64,000 nt of DNA, taken from NCBI GenBank assembly GCA_023229525.1, contig JALNZC010000002.1, positions 141,332-205,331 on the forward strand. Direction: 5' to 3'. The position numbers and the translations under genes were made by a program. The notes under the pieces are model-generated. The model searched no databases and was not told where the DNA came from. It was given only the letters and a program-made list of their open reading frames with translations. The first letter of the stretch is position 1, and every line of letters starts with the position of its first letter. Below are positions 17,621 through 26,300 of this stretch, piece by piece. Source of the DNA: Bacteroidales bacterium. Its GTDB lineage: Bacteria > Bacteroidota > Bacteroidia > Bacteroidales > FEN-979.

Positions 17621-18539
17621 GTTTTGCATGGAAAATCGAGGCATTGAGCTCAAAACCAATCAGGAGGCTTATGGAATTGATATAGATCCAAACCAGTACG
17701 ATCATTAGGGTTGCAAGGGATCCATAAATGGCATTGTATCTGGAAAAATTATCGACATAAAAATTGAAACCAAGGGTTGTGATCAGGATCAGCAGGGTGG
17801 CGAGCATAGATCCGGCTGAAATGAATCGAAAATGTTTACGGCGGGCCGGAGCAAGGTAATAAACAATGGAAATGGCCATCAACAGTAATAAAAGAATGAT
17901 CAGCCAGCGCAGAATTTCCAATACCGTAACGAGGAAAAAGCTGTTATCAATACTATCCGACAATATCCACCGCAGTAATTCCGAACCAAAAGTGATCAAT
18001 CCAATGGCGATAATCAGCAGGAAACTGATAATGAAAACAATAAATGATGACATTAAATATTGTTTAACGCTGGAACGGGTTTCCAGGTCGTGGTAAGTGT
18101 TGTTAAAAGCATCGATAAGGCTGTTAACTCCATTGGTCGAAAAATAGAGGGTCAGGATCAGGTTGATGATCAACAGGCTGCTCCGTGGCCTGGTCACAAT
18201 GTCAATTATTGTCCCTTTAACAGTTTCGTAAGTGGTACCAGGCAGGAAATCCTTAATCAGTAACAATAACGATTGCTGGAAATTTTCGATGGGTATGAAT
18301 GGAATGATACTAAACAAAAAAATCAGGAACGGAAAGATAGCCAGAAATAATGAAAATGAAATCGCTGCTGCACGGGTCGTGATATAACCCTGCGACAGAC
18401 CATTGTAAAAAAAAATGGTGACATCGTATAGCGAAACACCTTCGAATCCCGGTAGCACGATCCTCTTTGAATGGCGTAAAACCCGGACCAAAAGGGGAAA
18501 TGCCAGAATTTTATCGATTAACGATGATTTAAAACTCAA
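17613..18539 (-). CDS. YihY/BrkB family inner-membrane protein
   Basis: The 308-residue protein has about six membrane helices. The family region FFYNGLSQGYITTRAAAISF is near residue 45, and the Asn in FSTNGVNSLIDAFN near residue 140 is typical of the family. The function of YihY/BrkB proteins is unsettled (envelope transport has been suggested). It stands alone between two repeat arrays. Confidence 0.85.
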   Translation of the reverse strand: MSFKSSLIDKILAFPLLVRVLRHSKRIVLPGFEGVSLYDVTIFFYNGLSQGYITTRAAAISFSLFLAIFPFLIFLFSIIPFIPIENFQQSLLLLIKDFLPGTTYETVKGTIIDIVTRPRSSLLIINLILTLYFSTNGVNSLIDAFNNTYHDLETRSSVKQYLMSSFIVFIISFLLIIAIGLITFGSELLRWILSDSIDNSFFLVTVLEILRWLIILLLLLMAISIVYYLAPARRKHFRFISAGSMLATLLILITTLGFNFYVDNFSRYNAIYGSLATLMIVLVWIYINSISLLIGFELNASIFHAKRG

Positions 18540-18605
18540 AATGACTAAATCTGTGTTTTAAAAATATTTTTAAGAAATATCAGCATTAAGTGCTCAGTAT
18601 TCGGA

Positions 18606-18765
18606 ATCCAGAACCCCGCATCCTGCATCCTGCATCCTATATCCTGTATCCTGTATCCTGTATCCTGCATCCAGTATCCTGTATCCTGTATCCTGCATCC
18701 TGCATCCAGTATCCAGCATTAGCGAACGTAGTGAGCTCATCGTGAGCGCAGCGAACTTTCATCCA
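18606..18765 (+). repeat. Long heptamer array, family ATCCTGC
   Basis: About fifteen 7-bp units mix ATCCTGC, ATCCTGT, ATCCTAT and ATCCAGT, then pass into GCGAACGTAGTGAGC and GAGCGCAGCGAAC motifs. It fills almost the whole gap between brkB-like and nadC. Confidence 0.9.
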
Positions 18766-19592
18766 GCCTTCAGACTCATATCCAGACTTCTGATCTGATG
18801 GGTTAGGGCTCCCATTGAGATAAAATCGACGCCGGTTCCGGCATAATCACGTACGTTTTCTTCGGTAATTCCGCCACTGGCTTCGGTTTCATATCGATCA
18901 CCGATGTGCAGCACCGCTTCTTTCATCTCCTCCACCGTGAAATTATCCAGCATAATACGATCCACATGTCCATGATCGAGCGCCTGTTGCAACTCTGTGA
19001 AATTCCTGACTTCAATTTCGATTTTTAATTGTTTTCCTGATCTCTTTAAATAATCTTGGATACTGTCGATTGCATTGGTAATACCTCCGGCATAATCCAC
19101 ATGGTTATCTTTGATCATGATCATGTCAAATAAACCCATCCTGTGATTTAAACCACCGCCGGTACGTACAGCATATTTTTCAAGTTCGCGCAAAAGGGGA
19201 GTCGTTTTTCGTGTATCCAGGATGCGTGCGTGGAGTCCTTCAATTTTTTTTACAACCCGGTTGGTTGCTGTTGCAATTCCGCTCATCCGCTGCATAAAAT
19301 TCAGAACCAGCCGCTCCGATTGCAGGATGGAAGCAGTTCTACCGGTAACCGTGAATGCAATGTCACCCTTTTGTATCTGGTCACCATCCCGCAGATATAT
19401 GTTTAACTGTAAAGAGGGATCTACCTTGTGAAAAACTTTGATGGCAACATCTACACCGCATAAAATACCCGTGTCTTTGATCAGCAATTTCGCAGTACCC
19501 AAAGCATCACCGGGAATTGTAGCTAACGTGGTGTGATCCCCGTCACCGATGTCTTCGGCCAAGGCCCGATCGATGATTTCGTCAATTGTCAT
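18759..19592 (-). CDS. nadC: Nicotinate-nucleotide pyrophosphorylase (quinolinate phosphoribosyltransferase)
   Basis: It converts quinolinate and PRPP to nicotinate mononucleotide, CO2 and PPi in de novo NAD synthesis. The 277 residues are the normal length. Visible family motifs are LDTRKTTPLLRELEKYAVR, the GGGLNHRMGLFD block and IKDNHV (about 137-172), with ASGGI...DFISMGALTH near the C-terminus. A DUF4783 gene follows on the same strand and rlmH diverges beyond it. Confidence 0.95.
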   Translation of the reverse strand: MTIDEIIDRALAEDIGDGDHTTLATIPGDALGTAKLLIKDTGILCGVDVAIKVFHKVDPSLQLNIYLRDGDQIQKGDIAFTVTGRTASILQSERLVLNFMQRMSGIATATNRVVKKIEGLHARILDTRKTTPLLRELEKYAVRTGGGLNHRMGLFDMIMIKDNHVDYAGGITNAIDSIQDYLKRSGKQLKIEIEVRNFTELQQALDHGHVDRIMLDNFTVEEMKEAVLHIGDRYETEASGGITEENVRDYAGTGVDFISMGALTHQIRSLDMSLKAG

Positions 19593-19614
19593 GCTGGTTT
19601 CATTATTTGTCAGA

Positions 19615-19712
19615 TAGGGGATGGGAGATAGGGGATAGGCGATATTTGATGTAACTAAGAGTTTTGAATTGTTATTATCTCCTATCTCCTATCTTTTATC
19701 TCCAATCATAAG
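19615..19712 (+). repeat. Heptamer array family GATAGGA, present in both orientations
   Basis: AGATAGGGGATGGGAGATAG-type units on the left face TCTCCTATCTCCTATC-type units on the right, forming a loose inverted pair between nadC and the DUF4783 gene. Transcribed through, it could fold as a hairpin. Confidence 0.75.
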
Positions 19713-19718
19713 GCGTTT

Positions 19719-20195
19719 TCAAGGATTTTCCTGCATCTGCATTTGATGCACAAGATTCTGACCGTTCACCGTCTTGATCAGGAAATAGACCCGAAAAGTT
19801 TTACCTCCGGCTTCGAGACTGCCGATCGAATACCGGGAACCATCGGATGAGGAACCCTGGTTAGTTACCTTGAATGTTTTCACCGGATTTTTTGTAAAAA
19901 ATTCTTTGAGGATCTGGCCCGCCTGGGCTTTACTGTATGTATCATCATATCCGGGTAAGGTTAGATCAACCATGGTATTGAAAAATTTGGTTAAATCCGC
20001 AGCATTCCCAGCCTGGATGGCGGTAGCCACTTGCTTCGCAGTTTCATCGGGACCGGCTGCAAACCCCCAAAAATAGGAAATGAACAATACAGAGATGAAA
20101 AATGTACGAATACGGGATCCCGTATCCAGCATCCAGAATCCAGGATCCATGATCCATGATCCCGAACGCAGTGAGCCCTTATCTTTTTTTTTCAT
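19719..20195 (-). CDS. DUF4783 domain protein, exported
   Basis: The 158-residue protein carries a small NTF2-like fold typical of DUF4783 (AIQAGNAADLTKFFN, YSKAQAGQILKEFF, GSRYSIGSL). A hydrophobic signal core (FFISVLFISYFWGFAAG) lies at about 33-49. The residues before it are Gly/Ser/Asp-rich and translated from a heptamer array, giving an unusually long n-region. A DUF4783 gene beside nadC and rlmH is, to my knowledge, a recurring Bacteroidota arrangement. Function unknown. Confidence 0.8.
   Translation of the reverse strand: MKKKDKGSLRSGSWIMDPGFWMLDTGSRIRTFFISVLFISYFWGFAAGPDETAKQVATAIQAGNAADLTKFFNTMVDLTLPGYDDTYSKAQAGQILKEFFTKNPVKTFKVTNQGSSSDGSRYSIGSLEAGGKTFRVYFLIKTVNGQNLVHQMQMQENP
20120..20175 (-). 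repeat. Heptamer array in the signal-peptide region, family ATCCAGC
   Basis: Units ATCCAGC, ATCCAGA, ATCCAGG and ATCCATG twice, then CGAACGCAGTGAGC. All are inside the DUF4783 coding sequence upstream of the signal core. Confidence 0.85.
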
Positions 20196-20208
20196 ACCCT
20201 CTTTTTGA

Positions 20209-20216
20209 CAAAAATA
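20209..20216 (-). promoter_or_regulatory. -7 element for the DUF4783 gene
   Basis: Minus-strand TATTTTTG, 13 nt before the start codon at 20195, fits TAnnTTTG. Confidence 0.45.
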
Positions 20217-20256
20217 CGAAAACTTTTCCCGAAACTTCTCATATTTGCAACAAATT

Positions 20257-20730
20257 ATGAAGGTCCGTCTGATTGTTATCGGAAAAACAGAAGAAGCGTG
20301 GCTCCGGTCGGGAATCCATGAATATGAAATGCGGATAAAACATTATCTTCCATTTGAGATCATTGAAATCCCAGCCTTGAAAAATGCCGCTACCCTCTCC
20401 AATGCCGAACAAAACCTGCGCGAATCCGAAATGATCAGCAAACAGATTTTACCGGACGATGTGCTGGTACTCCTTGATGAGAAGGGCGAAGACATGCGTT
20501 CTATTGAATTCGCAACCTTTCTGAATAAACAATTTTCAGCAGGCGGTAAGAACCTGATTTTCACTATTGGCGGTCCTTTTGGGTTTGACCCCGATCTGAA
20601 AAAAAGAGCCCGGTTTATACTTTCCCTTAGCAAAATGACGTTTTCCCATCAGATGGTTAGACTTTTCTTTACCGAACAGCTTTATCGCGCACTGACAATC
20701 CTGCGCGGCGAATCCTATCATCATGACTAA
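20257..20730 (+). CDS. rlmH: 23S rRNA (pseudouridine-1915-N3)-methyltransferase RlmH
   Basis: The 157-residue SPOUT enzyme methylates pseudouridine 1915 in helix 69 of 23S rRNA. Visible motifs are LDEKGEDMRSIEFA, TIGGPFGF (SAM knot) and the C-terminal MVRLFFTEQLYRALTILRG followed by YHHD. The length equals the family norm when the MKVRLIVIG start at 20257 is used instead of the ATG four codons upstream. Confidence 0.96.
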   Translation: MKVRLIVIGKTEEAWLRSGIHEYEMRIKHYLPFEIIEIPALKNAATLSNAEQNLRESEMISKQILPDDVLVLLDEKGEDMRSIEFATFLNKQFSAGGKNLIFTIGGPFGFDPDLKKRARFILSLSKMTFSHQMVRLFFTEQLYRALTILRGESYHHD

Positions 20731-20819
20731 ATCCCTCCAGTTTTTTTCATTAACATTTTTTTAACGGAATGGTTAACAAATATTAACAACAATAGATGTA
20801 GAGCATTTTTTCATTTGTA

Positions 20820-20827
20820 TAAATTTG
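20820..20827 (+). promoter_or_regulatory. -7 element for the moxR-bat operon
   Basis: TAAATTTG, 21 nt before the moxR ATG, fits TAnnTTTG. No convincing -33 box. Confidence 0.5.
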
Positions 20828-20848
20828 CACCCTCAAAAATTAAATATC

Positions 20849-21841
20849 ATGGTTGAAACCGACATCAAAGAATTAAACGAACGGATCCAGAAAGAAAGCG
20901 CGTTTGTGGATATGATGACGATGGAAATGCACAAGGTGATCATCGGTCAAAAACAGATGATCGAAAGGTTGCTGATCGGGCTCCTGGCCAATGGACACAT
21001 CCTGCTGGAAGGTGTTCCAGGATTGGCCAAAACCCTGGCCATTAAATCGTTAGCTCATTGTATCGAAGCCAAATTCAGCCGGATCCAATTTACTCCCGAC
21101 CTGCTCCCTGCCGATTTGTTGGGTACATTGATCTACAGTCAGAAGAAAGAGGAGTTCAAAGTACGGAAAGGACCCATTTTCGCCAACTTTGTCCTAGCCG
21201 ACGAAATAAACAGGAGCCCGGCCAAGGTGCAAAGCGCCTTACTCGAAGCAATGCAGGAACGCCAGGTGACCATTGGTGACGAGACTTTCATGCTTCCGGA
21301 ACCCTTTCTGGTACTGGCCACAGAAAACCCGATCGAACAGGAAGGGACCTATCCGTTGCCCGAGGCCCAGGTCGACCGCTTTATGCTAAAGGTGGTCATC
21401 GGTTATCCTGATAAAAAAGAGGAAAAACTAATCATCCGGCAGAATATCGGCAATGATACTTTTCAAACAAATGCTGTCGTGAAACCAGAAGATATCCTGC
21501 GTGCCCGTGCCATCACCCGTGAAGTGTATCTCGACGAAAAAATTGAAAACTATATTACCGATATCGTCTTTGCTAGCCGTTTCCCGGCGGAATATAAACT
21601 GAAAAAATTCGAAGGCCTGATCAGCTACGGAGGTTCACCCCGGGCTAGTATTTATCTGGCACTGGCTTCTAAGGCATACGCCTTCATCAAACGACGCGGT
21701 TATGTTATTCCCGAAGATATCCGTGCCGTTGCACACGATGTCCTCCGCCACCGCATTGGTCTCACGTACGAAGCTGAAGCCGAAAATATCACAACGGAAG
21801 ATATTGTCAATGAAATTCTGAATACTGTTGAAGTACCATAA
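20849..21841 (+). CDS. moxR: MoxR family AAA+ ATPase
   Basis: The 330-residue AAA+ chaperone has Walker A GVPGLAKT (about 57-64), Walker B LADEINRSP (about 118-126) and sensor ATENPIEQEGTYPLPEAQ. MoxR ATPases act with von Willebrand A (vWA) proteins in complex assembly or metal-cofactor loading; here a DUF58 protein and BatA/BatB are encoded downstream. The MVETDIKEL start fits better than the ATG eight codons upstream, which overlaps the promoter. First gene of an eight-gene same-strand run. Confidence 0.93.
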   Translation: MVETDIKELNERIQKESAFVDMMTMEMHKVIIGQKQMIERLLIGLLANGHILLEGVPGLAKTLAIKSLAHCIEAKFSRIQFTPDLLPADLLGTLIYSQKKEEFKVRKGPIFANFVLADEINRSPAKVQSALLEAMQERQVTIGDETFMLPEPFLVLATENPIEQEGTYPLPEAQVDRFMLKVVIGYPDKKEEKLIIRQNIGNDTFQTNAVVKPEDILRARAITREVYLDEKIENYITDIVFASRFPAEYKLKKFEGLISYGGSPRASIYLALASKAYAFIKRRGYVIPEDIRAVAHDVLRHRIGLTYEAEAENITTEDIVNEILNTVEVP

Positions 21842-21935
21842 GAGATGGTGAGATGGTGAGTTTGTGGGATGGTGAGTAAGAAAATATTTAGCTCATCAGC
21901 TCACCAGTTCGCCAGCTCGCCAGTTCACAAACTAG
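21841..21935 (+). repeat. Octamer array pair (GATGGTGA and AGCTCACC)
   Basis: About four units spaced 8 bp (GAGATGGT type) face about five units on the complementary theme (AGCTCATC, AGCTCACC, AGTTCGCC), spaced 8 bp. They form an inverted pair in the moxR-DUF58 junction. This and the p322-batA junction have 8-bp periods, unlike the other families. Confidence 0.8.
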
Positions 21936-21939
21936 AGAA

Positions 21940-22815
21940 ATGGAATCCGCCGAGCTATTTAAGAAAGTTCGTAAGATCGAGATCAAAACCCGGGGTCTGA
22001 GCAACCAGATCTTTTCGGGGCAGTACCACTCTGTCTTTAAAGGACGCGGAATGGCATTTTCAGAAGTGCGGGAATACCAGCCGGGCGACGATATCCGGAG
22101 CATCGACTGGAACGTTACCGCCCGGTTTAACCATCCTTATGTCAAAATTTTTGATGAGGAAAGGGAACTTACAGTAATGCTGCTTATCGATGTCAGCGCC
22201 TCTAACCAATTCGGAACCCGGAAAACCATCAAGCAGGAACTCATTACTGAGATTGCTGCCGTACTGGCCTTCAGCGCGATCCAGAACAATGATAAAGTGG
22301 GTGTGATCTTCTTCAGTAAAACTGTCGAAAAATATATCCCACCAAAGAAAGGCACTACGCACATTCTGAGAATTATCCGCGAATTGATTGAATTCCGGCC
22401 ACAGGAACAGGGAACCAACCTCACCGAACCACTTCGCTTTTTTACCAATGTGATTAAAAAACGGTGTACCGCTTTCCTGCTTAGCGATTTTCTCGACAAG
22501 GGTTTCGAAGATGCCATCAAGATTGCCAACAAAAAACATGACTTGATCGCCTTACATATTTTTGATGAACGCGAGACAGAATTGCCTGATGTCGGGTTGA
22601 TCCGGACCCGGAACGCCGAAACCGGTGAACTCCGCTGGATAGATTCATCCAATATGAATGTTCGCCGGCTATATAATAACTGGTATACCAAACATTTTAG
22701 CTACCTGACCGACACCTGGCGGCGTAGCGGCATCGACGTTGCCCGGATCAGGACCGATCAGGATTATATAAAACCATTGATGGGACTTTTTAAAACAAGA
22801 GGAGCAAGAAAATAA
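21940..22815 (+). CDS. DUF58 domain protein (MoxR partner)
   Basis: The 291-residue cytoplasmic protein has the DUF58 block EVREYQPGDDIRSIDWNVTAR (about 42-62, shown in part) and a degenerate vWA MIDAS (LLIDVSASN). DUF58 proteins are regularly encoded beside MoxR and are thought to be its vWA-type partners. It precedes the BatD-like protein; the junction carries an AATTAAG heptamer array. Confidence 0.9.
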   Translation: MESAELFKKVRKIEIKTRGLSNQIFSGQYHSVFKGRGMAFSEVREYQPGDDIRSIDWNVTARFNHPYVKIFDEERELTVMLLIDVSASNQFGTRKTIKQELITEIAAVLAFSAIQNNDKVGVIFFSKTVEKYIPPKKGTTHILRIIRELIEFRPQEQGTNLTEPLRFFTNVIKKRCTAFLLSDFLDKGFEDAIKIANKKHDLIALHIFDERETELPDVGLIRTRNAETGELRWIDSSNMNVRRLYNNWYTKHFSYLTDTWRRSGIDVARIRTDQDYIKPLMGLFKTRGARK

Positions 22816-22842
22816 ATTAAGAATTAAAAATTCTTAATAGTT
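22815..22842 (+). repeat. Short heptamer array, family AATTAAG
   Basis: Units AATTAAG, AATTAAA, AATTCTT and AATAGTT lie in the DUF58-p322 junction, starting at the DUF58 stop codon. Confidence 0.6.
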
Positions 22843-22858
22843 GTTTAAATGAGTTTAA

Positions 22859-23827
22859 ATGAACAGGATCATTGCAGTTATTTGTTTAGTTTTCATTTCT
22901 TTTTTGGGATATTCCCAGGAGGTCAATGTTTCGGCTAAACTGGATACCAATGCCATGCTTATCGGCGATCATGTCGGAATTACCCTGAAATATACCGGTC
23001 CGGTGAAAGCACAGGTCCTCTGGCCATTCCTGCCCGATACTATACTGGGGAATATCACCGTGATTGGCCGGGGAAAGATCGACACCGCCTTCACCACCGA
23101 TAAAAAGGCATTCACCCTTACCCAACAACTGAATCTCACTTGCTACGACTCCGGGTTTTATACCATTCCGGAAATTTCTTTCTTATACCGTAACCTTCCG
23201 GATACCACCCGTCAGACAGCGAGTACCGAAATGCTTTTACTGGCCGTGCATACCATAAAAGTCGATACTACTCAAGCCATTAAACCGATAAAAAGTCCGT
23301 TAAAGGTTCCTATTACTTTTCGTGAGATGCTTCCCTGGATTTTGGGAGCTCTGGCAATTATCGCCCTGATCGCTGTTGTATTGTGGTACATCAGGAAGCG
23401 GAAAAGACATGAACCGGTTTTCCAGCTTAAGCCACGGATAAAATTGTTGCCCCACGAACTGGCGATCCAGGAACTCGAAAAACTCAGGGTGAAAAAATTA
23501 TGGCAGGAAGGAAAAGTCAAGGAATACCATTCTGAACTTACAGAGATCCTTAGGAAATACGTTGAAAACCATTACAATATCCCGGCGCTGGAATTGACTT
23601 CCGCTGAACTGACCGAAAATTTATTGAATGATACAGGATGCCCACGGCAGGCGCTTGATAAACTTGGCGATATCCTTATACTAGCCGACTTGGTTAAGTT
23701 TGCCAAAGCAAAACCCCTGCCATCCGAAAATGAAGTTTCATTGAATGAAGGAATAGCATTTGTATATGCAACAACCGGAACACCGGCCCTGCCGGAAGAA
23801 AGACCTGTGATAAGAGATGGGAGATAA
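22859..23827 (+). CDS. BatD-like membrane protein with one helix, bat operon
   Basis: The 322-residue protein has a signal peptide (VICLVFISFLGYSQ), a periplasmic immunoglobulin-like part (about 20-145), one membrane helix (about 158-178, ILGALAIIALIAVVLWYI) and a cytoplasmic helical tail (LRKYVENHYNIPALELTSAEL) like the BatD tail at 27017-29086. It is about half the length of BatD. It likely belongs to the MoxR/Bat membrane complex. The last four or five codons are part of the following repeat array. Confidence 0.75.
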   Translation: MNRIIAVICLVFISFLGYSQEVNVSAKLDTNAMLIGDHVGITLKYTGPVKAQVLWPFLPDTILGNITVIGRGKIDTAFTTDKKAFTLTQQLNLTCYDSGFYTIPEISFLYRNLPDTTRQTASTEMLLLAVHTIKVDTTQAIKPIKSPLKVPITFREMLPWILGALAIIALIAVVLWYIRKRKRHEPVFQLKPRIKLLPHELAIQELEKLRVKKLWQEGKVKEYHSELTEILRKYVENHYNIPALELTSAELTENLLNDTGCPRQALDKLGDILILADLVKFAKAKPLPSENEVSLNEGIAFVYATTGTPALPEERPVIRDGR

Positions 23828-23965
23828 GATTTAATGATTTGAAGATTTGAGAATTTGAGGATTTAATGATTTGAAGATTTGAGAATTTGAAGATTTGAGG
23901 ATGGAAAAATAGTTTTGACTTTTAAGTTGTAGTTTTGAGATTTGAGTTTTGAATTTTGAATTTTT
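23826..23965 (+). repeat. Octamer ATTTGAAG array followed by heptamer TTTTGAA array
   Basis: ATTT recurs at exact 8-bp steps nine times from 23829 to 23893. A second block of TTTTGAC/TTTTGAG/TTTTGAA units at mostly 7-bp steps runs up to batA. Located in the p322-batA junction. Confidence 0.88.
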
Positions 23966-23970
23966 ATAGC

Positions 23971-24966
23971 ATGTTCCACGGCATCACATTTGCGAATCCT
24001 GGTTTTCTTTTTTTTCTGGTGCTTATCCCGGCTTTGGTAGCATGGTATTTTTACCGGCAAAAAAGGAACAATGCTGATTTACAGGTGAGCAGTACGGAGG
24101 GATTTGAAACATCCTCTCATTCATACCGGCATTACCTCTATCACGGGCTTTATATTTTAAGACTTTTGGCAATTACGCTGTTGATCGTGGCCCTGGCCCG
24201 GCCTCAAACCAGCCTAAGCCGTCAGGATATCAGTGTAGAAGGCATCGACCTGGTAATTGCGCTCGACATCAGTGGATCCATGACCGCGATGGATTTCAAA
24301 CCTGACCGACTTGAAGCAGCCAAAGATGTGGCTATCGAATTTATTGGAGGAAGGCCCAACGACCGCATCGGATTGGTGATCTTCAGCGGTGAAACATTTA
24401 CCCAGTGTCCGCTCACAACCGACCATGCAGTGCTGAAAAACCTCTTCCATGATATTCACAGTGGCATGATCGATGATGGTACTGCCCTTGGCGACGGACT
24501 TGCCACTGCAGTAAACCGCCTCCGTGGAAGCAAAGCCATCAGCAAAGTGATCATCCTGCTTACCGATGGTGTTAGCAATACCGGCGCTGTCGATCCACGC
24601 TCAGCAGCCGAGATAGCCAAACTATACGGTATTCGTATCTATACCATTGGGATCGGTACTATGGGTCAGGCCCCCATTCCGGTGCAAACTCCCTTCGGCA
24701 TTCAGACCCAGATGATGGATGTGAAAATAGACGAACCGTTACTGATGGAGATCGCCAGGATGACCGATGGAAAATATTTCCGCGCTACAAATAATGCAAA
24801 ATTGCGTGCCATATACCAGGAAATCGATAAGATGGAGAAGTCGAAGATCGACGTCACCGAATTCAGGAAGAAAAATGAGAAATTCTTATCATTAGCCTTA
24901 ATTTCCTTCATTTTTATCAGTCTGGAAACGTTGCTGAGATATGTCTTTCTTAAGAACATTCCCTGA
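23971..24966 (+). CDS. batA: Aerotolerance protein BatA (vWA)
   Basis: The 331-residue inner-membrane protein has helices near the N-terminus and one at the C-terminus around a vWA domain with intact MIDAS DISGS (near 93) and LTDGVSNTG. Bat proteins are associated with oxygen and stress tolerance in Bacteroides; the exact biochemistry is not settled. The ATG at 23971 is chosen; an upstream TTG lies inside the repeat array. It precedes its paralogue batB. Confidence 0.92.
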   Translation: MFHGITFANPGFLFFLVLIPALVAWYFYRQKRNNADLQVSSTEGFETSSHSYRHYLYHGLYILRLLAITLLIVALARPQTSLSRQDISVEGIDLVIALDISGSMTAMDFKPDRLEAAKDVAIEFIGGRPNDRIGLVIFSGETFTQCPLTTDHAVLKNLFHDIHSGMIDDGTALGDGLATAVNRLRGSKAISKVIILLTDGVSNTGAVDPRSAAEIAKLYGIRIYTIGIGTMGQAPIPVQTPFGIQTQMMDVKIDEPLLMEIARMTDGKYFRATNNAKLRAIYQEIDKMEKSKIDVTEFRKKNEKFLSLALISFIFISLETLLRYVFLKNIP

Positions 24967-24992
24967 AAAGGTAGGATTTTAGATGCTAAAGG

Positions 24993-25155
24993 GATGAAGG
25001 ATACAGGATGCAAGATACAAGATACAGGAGAGAGGATACAGGATGCAGGATGCAGGATACAAGGTACAGGAAATGAGAGAATACAAGTCGTTTTAACTTT
25101 TGAATTTATTTTTGACATTTGATTTTTGACTTTTAAATTTACGTTTGACTTTGAG
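24993..25155 (+). repeat. Heptamer arrays GATACAG and TTTTGAC in the batA-batB junction
   Basis: About ten GATACAG/GATGCAG units (the reverse strand of the ATCCTGC family) are followed by TTTTGAC/ATTTGAT/TTTTAAA units with 7-bp, then 6-bp, steps. Confidence 0.88.
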
Positions 25156-25163
25156 TTTATAAG

Positions 25164-26198
25164 ATGTTCCGATTCGCACATACATATTATTTCTACCTGC
25201 TCGCGCTGATCCCGTTATTCACAGTCATGATGATCTTTTTTCTGATCTGGAAAAAGAAAACCCTCACAAAATATGGCGAATGGGATGTGATAAAACAACT
25301 TATACCCGAGTATTCGGTGAGTAAACCGATCCTCAAGTTCATCCTCCTGATGCTGGCTTTTACATCTCTTGTTTTTGCGCTGGCCGATCCGCAAACCGGC
25401 TCCCGCCTCGAAAAGGTAAAACGCAAAGGCATCGACCTGATGTTCTGTCTCGATGTTTCCAACTCCATGCTGGCCCAGGATATTAAACCCAATCGCCTCG
25501 AACGGGCAAAACAATCGATTTCACGTTTGATCGACAACCTGGAAGGTGACCGCATCGGGATTATCGTCTTTGCCGGAAAAGCCTATACACAGCTTCCCAT
25601 CACCACCGATTATGCAGCTGCCAAGATGTTTCTTGCTACCATCAATACAGGCATCGTACCTACTCAGGGAACAGCTATTGCCGACGCAATCGATCTTGCC
25701 GCCAATAGTTTTGGTGAATCGAAGCACAATAGAGCCATTGTTATTATCACTGATGGGGAGGATCACCAGGGCAGCGTACTGGAACAGGCCGAAGCTATTG
25801 CAAAGAAAGGAATAGCCATTTATACGATCGGAATGGGGCTGCCCGAAGGTTCACCTATTCCTCTTTATAACGGCAATGTTCAGATAGGATATAAAAAAGA
25901 TCGTTCCGGGCAAACCATCATGACCAAACTGGACGAAACATTGTTACAACAGATCGCCAGCTTGGGAAATGGGATATATATTCGGGCCACAACCTCGGAA
26001 ACGGGCCTTAACAAGATCTTTGACGACATTGGTAAAATACAGAAGAGTGAAATTGAAGAGAAACAATTCAGCGATTATGAAGATCGTTTCCAGTATTTTA
26101 TAGCGCTGTCACTCTTTTTCCTTTTGCTTGATCTATTTGTGTTTGAAAGGAAAACGCAGTGGCTGAAAAGAATTAGGCCGTTTGAGATAAAGACGTGA
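25164..26198 (+). CDS. batB: Aerotolerance protein BatB (vWA)
   Basis: The 344-residue paralogue of BatA has N-terminal helices, a vWA domain with MIDAS variant DVSNS (near 96) and ITDGEDHQG, and a C-terminal helix. It probably pairs with BatA in the membrane. The Gly-to-Asn change in DxSGS keeps the metal-binding Ser and Asp residues. It is followed by a GACGAGG heptamer array and batC. Confidence 0.92.
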   Translation: MFRFAHTYYFYLLALIPLFTVMMIFFLIWKKKTLTKYGEWDVIKQLIPEYSVSKPILKFILLMLAFTSLVFALADPQTGSRLEKVKRKGIDLMFCLDVSNSMLAQDIKPNRLERAKQSISRLIDNLEGDRIGIIVFAGKAYTQLPITTDYAAAKMFLATINTGIVPTQGTAIADAIDLAANSFGESKHNRAIVIITDGEDHQGSVLEQAEAIAKKGIAIYTIGMGLPEGSPIPLYNGNVQIGYKKDRSGQTIMTKLDETLLQQIASLGNGIYIRATTSETGLNKIFDDIGKIQKSEIEEKQFSDYEDRFQYFIALSLFFLLLDLFVFERKTQWLKRIRPFEIKT

Positions 26199-26247
26199 GA
26201 CGAGGGATGAAGGACGAGGGACGAAAGACGAAGGACGAGGGACAAGA
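26199..26247 (+). repeat. Heptamer array, family GACGAGG
   Basis: Seven contiguous units in exact 7-bp phase: GACGAGG, GATGAAG, GACGAGG, GACGAAA, GACGAAG, GACGAGG, GACAAGA. They start directly after the batB stop codon. Confidence 0.93.
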
Positions 26248-26300
26248 AATGCAAAATTGCAAGTATGTTTAATTTCAGAGGTTACTTTTGAATTTGTAAA

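Noticed and set aside
26283..26290. TACTTTTG as a separate promoter for batC
   Set aside because: It is only about 10 nt from the ATG, and TTTTG sequences are frequent in these repeats.
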